Part shown: positions 9,154-16,983 of the stretch, one piece after another | Layout of the letters: every line of letters begins with the position of its first letter | How positions within the stretch are numbered: position 1 is the stretch's first letter | Assembly (NCBI GenBank): GCA_025677815.1 | Contig: JAIXMP010000090.1 | Span: forward strand, 1 to 17,297 | Source: Phascolomyces articulosus | Lineage: Eukaryota; Mucoromycota; Mucoromycetes; Mucorales; Lichtheimiaceae | Length of the DNA: 17,297 bases | Reading direction: 5' to 3' | Notes under the pieces: model-generated | The model's database searches: none | Seen by the model: only the letters and a program-made list of their open reading frames with translations | Told to the model about the DNA's origin: nothing | Program-made: the position numbers and the translations under genes

Positions 9154-11876
9154 ATAACTGAGGATGTATCTAATCCCAGTAACATCCATGACGCTGTAGC
9201 TGAACTGCTTTTTGAAGAATTCGAACCAGTAGAGAGCCAAGAATTTAACAGTATTAGCCAATTAAGCTACCAGGACCAGGAACAAGAGATAAACGAGGTT
9301 CCTGTGCAAGCTATGGCACATGATGATGAAGCTACTTCTTGTAAGTCTTTTCTATAAATATATACTATGTCAGTTTATTAATTACAGAATAATTGTGATA
9401 CTCATTTATGTATGTATAATTAGTTGAACGTAAAATTCTTACTTTTATCCAAGCTTTTATGGTTATATTCCATCTATTGTATCTGTCAAATGTTGCTGCG
9501 TCCAAATTGTTGGTATGCTGGAATATGTTCCTTTCCATGCTCAACTTCGAATCATGCATTCCCAATACTCCTTCAACTATTCGATCCCATACCAAGATAA
9601 CTGACTTTACTAAGCATGTCATAAAATACATTGTCTGTCCAAATTGCCATGAAATTTACCATTCTGATAAAGTAGAAGCCAAATGTATAGAATGCGCCGC
9701 GAGACCAGATTTGTTTAATAAGAAAGGGCTGCCTATAAAAGTATATGCATATAATTCGTTAAAAGAAAGCTTGCGTGTCCTCTTTGAAAGACCAGATTTC
9801 GAGGAAAACATTAACAAATGGCGTACCCACAGTGTTCCTTCCCATTTAATGTCTGATATTTACAATGGTGAAATGTGGACCAGTATACCCGACCCCATTG
9901 ATAGTCATCAACCTAAGGACCAACAAAGATCATTTGTGGAGCACCGCTGTTCCCTTCTATTGAGTATCAACGTCGACTGGTTTAAGGTATTCAAGAATTC
10001 AGAATACAAGGTTGGTGGGATTTACGCCATTATTTACAATCTACCTTGCGAAATCAGACAAAAAAAGGAGAGCATTATCTTGCTTGGAATAATTCCAGGT
10101 CCTGGCGAACCTAGGACTTTCGCCATGAACAACTATCTGTCCCCATTGGTAGAAGAGCTTCTGGATTTATATGAAGGTGTCAAAATGACAACTTATGAAA
10201 GGCAATCAGAAGAAACAACTGTACGTGCTGCACTCCTGACCATCGCGTGTGACATGCCTGCCACAAGAAAGGTTGCTGGATTTACTGCTGCCATGAGTAA
10301 TTGTGGGTGCTACAAGTGCAATTGGGATTTCCTTCCTGTACCAGGCGAAGGTTTAAACTTCTCAGGCTTTGATGAATTGCACATAAGTGAAGAAAATCTT
10401 GTTACAAGAGAGCAAAACTTGGAATGGGGCTTTGAGTGGTTCTAAGCAGCAACACAGGCAGAACGTAATAGACTGGAAAAGAGGAACGGCACCTGTTATT
10501 CAGAACTACAACTCTTGCCATATATGAATCTTCCACAATGCGTCATTCTGGATCCAATGCATAATTTATTCCTTGGTATAGCAAAAAGAATGGTGGACAC
10601 ATGGTTAGAAAAGGACTACTTCAACGATGCCAAGCTCAGAAGTATGCAAATAGCTGCCGATGGTATCATGGTTCCTCCAGGTTATGAAACACTTACCAAA
10701 AAGATTGTAAATAAATTCAAGGAAATGAAATCTGCTGACTGGAAGATATAGATTCTTATCCACTCCCCTTTTCTTCTTCATAAAGTATTGCCAACTGCCG
10801 ATTATGAAAACTGGTTGCTGTTTGTTGATGCATGCTATATCCTTGTTCAACCATCTATCCAGAAATCTGATATCGAAAGAGGTCATTCCAAATTCATCAC
10901 GTTTTGTAAAGGTGCCCAACGACTTCATGGCAAAAAATGGGTCACACCCAATATTCACAGCCACATCCATATTGCCAAGCAAATGCGAGATTTTTCGGTG
11001 ATGCCTGCTATTTAGTGTTATTCTTTTGAGCGGTACAACGGAATACTTAGAAGCATTGATACAAATAACAAGGGTACATTCGAGGTTACAGTTCTTAACT
11101 GTTTCCTTGAGAGTGTACATCTTACTGACTATGTTCGACGTCTGGCACCAAGTATAGGCGGAGAAGAAACATTATTTCTCCACGAACTTGCAAATAACAC
11201 TGGTACAACAACAACAACAGCCTGGTTAGAATCCGCTGATGCAATAGATATTGAAGAAGTAGTAAAGGACCCACAGTATATGATGGATGCTACTGGACTG
11301 GAACCAATACTTGAATCAACAATACTAGACAAGAACCCCAAAACCCTCTTCATGTCCCGCGTTCACTACCAGTACCTACTTGAATACTATCAAAACATAT
11401 ATGGCGACTATATGCAAGATGAGGACTGTGTCCTCCGCGATGACCAAACACCTGTCAGTGGGAAAATCTGCAAGTTTACAATGCTCAAACTTCATGGCCA
11501 AAAGTACCGAAGTCTTGAAGCAGCAACATCTCGTAGCTCCCATATCCAAGCAATGTTTTGGGACAGTACCAAGGAGAATATCAACAACCCTGCTGCTGAG
11601 CCGTCATTTTATGCTGGCCAGGTTCTATATTATTTTCAGCACAATCTAGCCACTAAGGGTACCTACACATTTGCAATGGTCTAATACTACAGGAAAATCG
11701 CCTATCAGCCACTCATAAATGCAGGTGTCAAAGTGTGGAATAATGAGTTCGATCCGTTGACGTTCCAATCTGTACTTCCAATATCTTGTATATATGCGCC
11801 ATTTGCTGTCGGAAAATATAAAGATGAAAACAAAATCGTCGCGATCCCTCTTGAAGCCAAGTTTTATATAAATTAA
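9154..11876 (+). pseudogene. CACTA tnp2-family transposase, start codon apparently lost and four internal stops
   Basis: An exon 9154-9340 and a large exon 9424-11876 (83-nt phase-1 intron GTAAGT..AATTAG) give 880 codons ending at TAA 11874-11876. The presumed start is ATA at 9154. The N-terminus is acidic; a zinc ribbon CPNC...CIEC spans about 134-153. The tnp2 core has NVDWFKVF (D247), IYNLPCEIR, IPGPGEPRTFAMNNYLSPL, then CDMPATRKVAGFTAA (D339) with CGCYKC. Further on are ILDPMHNLFLG (about 437-447), TPNIHSHIHIAKQM, and CYSFERYNG (E597). D247, D339 and E597 are the likely DDE residues. In-frame stops are codons 403 (TAA 10443), 505 (TAG 10749), 593 (TAG 11013) and 816 (TAA 11682). The two TAGs sit where Trp is expected (DWKI-stop-IL, PAI-stop-CYSFERYNG). 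The frame is otherwise unbroken, so decay was by point mutation. Product: cut-and-paste transposase acting on the CACTGC ends. Confidence 0.88.
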
Positions 11877-12403
11877 TAATCATCCATCTTTTTTTTTTCT
11901 TCTCATATTCATCTTTTAGCAATATTTATCACTAATATCCTCTCTCCCCTTCTTATTATTTAAACACCCCTATATATATATATATATATTTCATATTTTA
12001 TACTTGCCTTTTTTTTTTACAATCTTCAAAAAATAAAATACAAAAAAAGCTGGTCTTTTTTTGTGGAAAAAGGAAAAAAAGGAGTTCTTTAGATTTTTGT
12101 AAACCAGAAAATTAAAAATATAATGCTGGATATGATTATTATTTCATCAACACGAAAAAAAAAACATGTATCAATAATCCATCGACATTGATCATGATAA
12201 TAAAAAAATATATATACGTTCATATGATGCATAATCATTGTGCCTTTTTGGATGATTGTTTGTGAAAAATTCTTGTATGGAAATTAAAAATAGTATTTAT
12301 TATGGAAATATGCATGTAATATAAATACCTCACAAATAGATGACACCCATTATATCTTGCTTTTTTTCTTTTTTTTCAACAACATCTATCGATAACAACA
12401 ACT
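11877..12403 (+). other. Intergenic region with TA microsatellite and candidate TATA box
   Basis: T-rich and A-rich runs, a (TA)n tract (11971-11989) and TATAAATA at 12320-12327, 84 bp before the next ATG, followed by a T-rich leader ending in CAACAACAT..ACAACAACT. No open frame is supported. Confidence 0.5.
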
Positions 12404-13212
12404 ATGTCTTCCTCCAAACCCTCCAATGATATTATGGATACTGGCTCTGTAAATAGTGATGCTGTGCCTGTTTTCGAGGCATCGCCCTCCTTTCCCCCTC
12501 TTCTTTCCACTCCATCAACACTACCAATACCATCTCCTATGCAAATTATGTCACCACAACAACCACTATATACTTCATCACAAGATTTCCCACCCCTTTT
12601 TTTTGATGAATCGGAAATGGAAGAACAAGAAGTAGTGGAAGAGGCTGATCAAGATGCCGAAACTGTGTAAGAATTGATAATATCATAATGTTAAAATACT
12701 AGTAGAATACACTTTTTAAATCTTCATTCTCTTTAGTACATGGGAAGGGGACATCAATCAATTTGAGGTGCATCCCACCATCGAGCAACAAATTGAACAG
12801 GTAGAAGAGCAGGTAACCGCTCTTCTTTGTGAGCAGCATAATTTATAAGTAATTGTTACATATTTTTTTTTTGCTAGTAACAAAGGATATAGTGAAGTAC
12901 TGACTTTAGGACGTTAATAAAACTAGGATTTTGAGGGCGCTTGCACAAATCGAAACTCAGTTGAGTGTTGCTCCTGGCTTGGAGGATATGTTGTCCTTGA
13001 TGGGAGATCGTGTGCGATTCACCCAGTTGCTGAACAGGTAGATTTTATTGCATTTTCTTATTGCTTCTTCTTGCAATATGTGCATATGCTTGTGTGAGCT
13101 GGTTTTTTTTTTTAGTACTGATAAAATGTATAAAAAGAATGTTCATAGGTATACCAGTGAAAGAGACAGAAGGATTCGTCAACAATGGCAGATCGCAATT
13201 AGGCAAACGTAG
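12404..13212 (+). pseudogene. Small four-exon CACTA gene of unknown function, stop at exon 2 end
   Basis: Exons 12404-12666, 12737-12848, 12910-13037 and 13149-13212 join in consistent phases (2, 0, 2). The introns are GTAAGA..CTTTAG (70), GTAATT..CTTTAG with a TACTGAC branch-point-like site (61), and GTAGAT..TCATAG (111), giving 188 residues. The N-terminus is Ser/Pro-rich with FPPL repeats (SFPPLLSTP, DFPPLFFDE) and an acidic tail. The C-terminus is charged and probably helical (TIEQQIEQVEEQ, FTQLLNRYTSERDRRIRQQW). Codon 125 (12846-12848), the last of exon 2, is TAA and is probably a mutated CAA. I do not recognise the family. Its place at the 3' end of the element and its promoter layout make it an element gene rather than host cargo. 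Confidence 0.6.
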
Positions 13213-13440
13213 ACATGATCAATTTGATTAGTTTTTTTTTTTTTGTATATATAAAAATAAAATATTTATATTGAATCTTTTGAATATAAATAAATGTTGG
13301 TTTCATCAGATACCTCTTGCATAAAGTGATAGCATAAAAATGGATGTTATTTTTTTTATGAATGAAGATTAAGAAATGGAGAACAAGAGTTTTTTTTTTG
13401 GAGGGAAAATAAAATTGCTGATTACTATTATAAACCAGTG
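13213..13440. other. 3' non-coding region of the CACTA element
   Basis: T- and A-rich sequence with AATAAA-like signals soon after the stop at 13212. No gene is seen. It leads into the right subterminal repeats. Confidence 0.5.
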
Positions 13441-13575
13441 AAAGCTTGTAACAGCTTGTAACAGCTCGTAACAGCTCATAATAGGATTATTCAAAATTTC
13501 CCCTGATTTTGACCCCAGCTGTCATGCACCTGTTACGCACCTGTTAATAGTGAACAGCACCCTTTTTTTGCAGTG
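13441..13575. repeat. CACTA right terminus with 10-bp tandem subterminal repeats
   Basis: Units of AGCTYGTAAC repeat in tandem from 13443 to about 13478. Further CTGTTAC/CTGTCATGC variants sit at 13515-13550, and the terminal inverted repeat runs to GCAGTG at 13575. The motif is the same as in the left subterminal cluster, read in the opposite direction. Confidence 0.8.
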
Positions 13576-13932
13576 TCATTTCTTGTTGTTTGTTCATAAG
13601 ATGGCATCTGTGTTAAAAAACCTTGGATTGCACAGTATATATATCATTATGGATAATGCAGGAATCTATAAAACTGCTGAGGTTCTTCAAGCAGTTTGTG
13701 ATCATGGTCATACTCCTCTTTTTTTACTACCATACTCTCCATTTCTGAACCCTATTGAGGAGTACTAGGCTCAGATCAAAAGAGAAGTATCCAAAACCCC
13801 ACTTAATAAAAATGAATCCTTGGCAACTTATATAGAAGAGGCAGCTAAGATAGTCACTACCAAACATTGCAGAGGTTATATTTGCCACTCTCATAGATAC
13901 TTTAATAAGTGTATTGATATAGAGAGAATATA
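13576..13932 (+). pseudogene. 3' half of a Tc1/mariner-like (DDE_3) transposase
   Basis: One frame runs from the CACTA boundary to TAA at 13930-13932, with a stop at 13766-13768. It has the family signatures IIMDNAGIYKTAEVL (second catalytic D) and LLPYSPFLNPIEEY-stop-AQIKREV. The stop TAG falls on the Trp that follows NPIEE in this family. Two further differences from the family pattern, H to Y in DNAxIHK and P to L in LPPYSP, are also C-to-T changes in CpA. The 5' half including the first catalytic D is missing; it is not on the other side of the CACTA element. The C-terminal helix-rich region appears complete. It is dead. Confidence 0.85.
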
Positions 13933-14477
13933 ATTATATATTATAATAAACTTTTTTTTTCATTGTTGGTTATTTTTCTTTTTATATTGAAGACCTTATT
14001 ATTATATTAGTCTAATAAAAATAATATTGATCCAACAAAAATTATATTGACCTTATAAAAATTATACCAATCTTATAAAAATTTCATTGATATAAAAAAA
14101 AAAGTAGATTGGCTGAGACCAAAAAGTAGATTTGTTCCCCCAAATTTTTAGATTTTTAAATACAAAACTCTATAATAGTATAATATCTAAAATAGGTCTT
14201 TAATATAAAAAGAAATTTAAAAAGATAAAAAGTTTAGGATTAATTAAAGAAAATTATTAATTTTTACTATTAAGTTTTATATAGGTTTTTAAAAAATATA
14301 TAAGTTTAATAATTTTAAATTATCTCCTATTTCTTTCTAATTAACTGAGTTTGAAGTTACACTTATTGAATTCTACATATTTTATTTATCTATATAGCTT
14401 TAAACCCCATTTCTATAATAGGAAATAGAGCCTTTATATAAGGAAAACTACTATAGTAGCTATTTTAAGAATGATCC
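13933..14477. other. AT-rich region with 20-bp tandem repeats
   Basis: Four imperfect 20-bp units, (C)TTATAAAAATTATATTGAY, lie at 14012-14091. Two GTAGATTKG motifs follow at about 14103 and 14126, possibly the end of the mariner-like element. The remainder is AT-rich with no ORF. It ends abruptly where the right A' repeat begins at 14478. Confidence 0.5.
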
Positions 14478-15250
14478 CTTAGGTTTGAACAATTGTATTG
14501 AAGTCACGTGACCAGATAGTGATGAATTTCTTTTAAGATTTGCCTTAGATGTAACAAACATGTCAGATCTATTGTAAATTCTTTTCACTATCACCGCACT
14601 TGCAAGTATAAATGATTATGACCAGACTAAGATTCTTCAGTAGATACTATGAAACCAGAATTAAGGATAAAACACAAGGGAAATGATTAAAGATAAAGTG
14701 GATCAATGGTAATGTATATAAGCAGATAATTGATTTGTTAGTTAGTTAATTGTCTCTTTATTTTATATAACATTTGTTGCCTTTATATATTTACATGACA
14801 CTAAATTAATAAAAGTAAATATGGAAATAAACATAAGGCAATAATATATGATACATAAAATAATGAGAGAGCATAATAAGGGACAATATAATAAATATAA
14901 GAGGATAATCAAATAAGGGTTAGATAAAAACATAAAAATAAATAATAATAATTACAATATAATTATTATTATATAGAGAATACTACATCTATTATTATCA
15001 AGAAAATATCTATAGATGATATAGTTATGATTATCTAGGGTGACAAGGGGACATACAATATAGGGATAGATAGGGATCATCAAAAATAGGATAGTTGATC
15101 AACCTATCTATCTATAGATAAACCTTTGGGAGAAGCATTTCACCGACGCGATCTGGTTGGTTGACCCAGGTTCTTAGGTTTGAATCGTCATCTTGAAGTC
15201 ACGTGACCAGCTGATGACGAATTTCTTTCAAAATTCGTCTCAGACGCGAC
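14478..15250 (-). repeat. Right A-B-A' unit, inverted copy (A' 14478-14555 truncated, B 14556-15103, A 15104-15250)
   Basis: Read on the minus strand this begins GTCGCGTCTGAGACG at 15250 and follows the left unit base for base through A (147 bp), B1 (255 bp) and B2 (293 bp), into A', which stops after 78 bp. It carries an uninterrupted TCA (TGA at 14849-14851) where the left arm has the Harbinger-like insertion. A keeps its CpG sites, while the retained part of A' has one CpG, in GTCACGTGAC. The outer end lies 12 bp upstream of the tRNA-Val 5' end. Confidence 0.9.
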
Positions 15251-15262
15251 AAACGATGCTGT

Positions 15263-15336
15263 GGCACGATGGTGTAGTTGGTCATCACATCTGCTTCACA
15301 CGCAGGAGGTCCGCGGTTCGAGCCCGCGTCGCGTCA
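15263..15336 (+). tRNA. tRNA-Val (anticodon CAC)
   Basis: Acceptor GGCACGA/TCGCGTC (one G-T pair, one A-C mismatch), D-arm TGGTGTAGTTGGTCATCAC, anticodon stem TCTGC/GCAGG with loop TTCACAC (CAC at 34-36), and T-arm CGCGG-TTCGAGC-CCGCG. The discriminator is A15336. There is no intron and no encoded CCA. TTTTTT at 15338-15343 is a Pol III terminator. The acceptor mismatch could be real or could mark a degenerate copy. Confidence 0.92.
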
Positions 15337-15376
15337 CTTTTTTATTTTACTATAGTATATTGTGTCGTAACTAAGA

Positions 15377-15773
15377 TGTTGTAACTATTAGTCAGGTATT
15401 TTTAATACCGATATTACATCTTTTACTGCAGCTACATTGTACTTCTTTATGCTTCGTCATAACTGCAGCATACCTCTTTATCAGTCACAGTTCCCTTTTC
15501 CTTTTATAATTATATTATTATCATCATTATTTTATAATTATTATCATCCACAGTAGTTTTAGAAAAGATATAAATATTGGATCATTTTATTAAAAATAAA
15601 GGACATCTTCTATCTATCTTATTATCTCATATATACCTTTGTGGTTCTCTTCCTTCGTGGTTATTCTGTATGGTTATTTACCTGTGTGGTTATTATCTGT
15701 GTGGTTATATTCTCTCTTCGTGGTTCTCTGTGTGGTTTTATCTTTGTGGTTTCAACTTATAAAAAATATAACA
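15377..15773 (+). repeat. Putative 5' LTR (397 bp)
   Basis: The boundaries are inferred: TGTTGTAA at 15377 and TATAACA at 15773 form the usual short inverted TG...CA ends, and a primer-binding site follows after two bases. The 3' LTR is outside the window, so the left edge is uncertain; TGTCGTAA at 15363 is an alternative. The last 120 bp contain about nine irregularly spaced copies of GTGGTT (15640-15755). Confidence 0.6.
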
Positions 15774-15775
15774 TT

Positions 15776-15787
15776 TGGTAGTGAAAG
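15776..15787 (+). promoter_or_regulatory. Primer-binding site, initiator-Met tRNA-like
   Basis: TGGTAGTGAAAG follows the LTR end CA after TT. TGGTAG complements the CTACCA 3' end of fungal initiator tRNA-Met, as in Ty1 and Ty3 (TGGTAGCG). The T at the seventh base would be a C-to-T change in CpG. Confidence 0.55.
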
Positions 15788-15792
15788 ATAAA

Positions 15793-16983
15793 ATGAGCAA
15801 TCAATTTACTTCTGAACAGCAACAACAATTTGTGGTGCAAGAATTTGTTTACAGACAATTACTAGAAAATGCCAAAGAAGTATATCGCACTCAAGTCTCC
15901 CAAATAAGCATTCTAGAAAATTTACATACCCAATTCACAGTGCAACAGATGGAAATCCTTCAAGAACGCACCAATGGTGTAACACAAGGATTCTTGTTAG
16001 TCGCAAATCAAAATGAACAACAGCCAAGTCAAGAAGCACAAATGTTATCCACCATGCAAGCTATGTTGCAACAAATATAATTACAATAAAACAAAATTAA
16101 ATCTCTCTGTGAAACTGCCTATCCAAATAAAATCAAACCAGTTCAACCCAATCTTTTTCATGGTGTCTGTTTGTCGTCGGTCGTAGAAGCTTGGTTACAC
16201 ACTGTCGACAAATATGGTGATTGTGCAGGCCTCTCTGATCAAGAACGTGTAACCTATGCTTCGACCTTATTACATGATGGTGCTGTGACATGGTGGCACC
16301 ATTTGGAAATGGCTATTCATCCAGACGACAACACCAACAAGATTCCAAAAACCTGGTCTGACTTTCAAGATGCATTTCGAGCTGAATTTAAGCCACGCAA
16401 TTCTGCTCAAATTGCTTGCAACCGTCTCCGTGCTTTATCTCAAGGAAGTAGTACCAGCTGGGAATATGTCACTGAATTCTGTAACATCATGCTTGATTTA
16501 CCTGACATGTTCGAGGAAGATGCCATGCATGAATTCATATATGGATTGTCATATGAAGCTCATGTCCAAGTATTACTTAACCATCCAACAACTCTAATTG
16601 CTGCATACAATTCAGCCGAAACTTTTGAAGCTGTCCACGAATATGCTGCTGGTGTTCGTGCCCTAATCCGCTCTGGTTTGCCTCTAAATAACATGTCTTA
16701 TAGTCAAGCTGCTGGTCCCACTCCCATGGAATTAGATGCCATTGACTTCTGGCAACAAAGTCGTCCTTGCTGTTGTTACAATTGTGGTGGCTCTAGTCAT
16801 TTCGCTCATGAATGTCCATCCCCACAACAGCCTTCAAATAATCGCAATAATGGTGGTCACCAAGGTTATAGTAATAATGGTCGTCAAGGTTATAACAATA
16901 GTGGTTATCATCAAGGTAATCGATCCAATGGACAAACTCCTCGTTACAATCAAGATTTAAAAGGCAAAGCACGTCAGGATTAA
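15793..16983 (+). pseudogene. Ty3-type Gag with zinc knuckle, two CAA-to-TAA-like stops
   Basis: The frame begins ATGAGCAATCAA at 15793 and ends at TAA 16981-16983 (396 codons). It is interrupted by TAA at codons 96 (16078-16080) and 99 (16087-16089). Both stops lie in a Gln-rich stretch (MLQQI-stop-LQ-stop-NKI), so CAA to TAA is likely. The N-terminus is a Gln-rich, probably coiled segment. The capsid-like retrotransposon-gag domain (about 125-285) has AWLHTVDKYGD, GAVTWWHHLEM and WSDFQDAFRAEFKP. PTPMELDAI precedes a CX2CX4HX4C knuckle (CYNCGGSSHFAHEC, 16774-16815, residues 328-341). The tail has Gly-Tyr-Asn-Gln repeats (GGHQGYSNNG type), suited to RNA binding. The second half has no ATG of its own near 16171. 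Confidence 0.88.

Larger units (their letters stand above)
3242..13575 (+). mobile_element. CACTA (EnSpm)-type DNA transposon, about 10.3 kb
   Basis: The ends are inverted repeats beginning CACTGCAAAAAAA, followed by GCTGTTCAxxxT..ACAGG and GCGTAACAG on both sides. The right end reads ...TTTTTTTGCAGTG at 13575. Subterminal copies of GAGCTGTTAC and its complement crowd the first 260 bp and the last 130 bp, as in CACTA elements, where such repeats bind an element-encoded protein. A tnp2-family transposase lies inside. Flanking trinucleotides are ACA (3239-3241) and TCA (13576-13578), matching at two of three bases, so the target duplication is imperfect. All recognised genes are on the plus strand, and most carry stops, so this copy is non-autonomous. 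Confidence 0.85.

Noticed and set aside
9365..9631. 88-codon minus-strand frame and similar antisense frames at 10605-11120 and 16793-17038
   Set aside because: They overlap the well-supported transposase or gag frames and are shadows.
462..15250. A single 14.8-kb transposon with giant terminal inverted repeats (Polinton/Maverick-like)
   Set aside because: No DNA polymerase, capsid, ATPase or integrase gene is present. The interior is taken up by a CACTA element with its own ends, a nested Harbinger-like insertion and a mariner fragment. No target duplication is seen at the outer ends.
6263..16089. Stop-codon reassignment (TAA/TAG as Gln or Trp)
   Set aside because: TAG falls on Trp positions and TAA on Gln positions, CAA, CAG and TGG are all used normally nearby, and other frames end at TAA, TAG and TGA. 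Point mutation explains it better.
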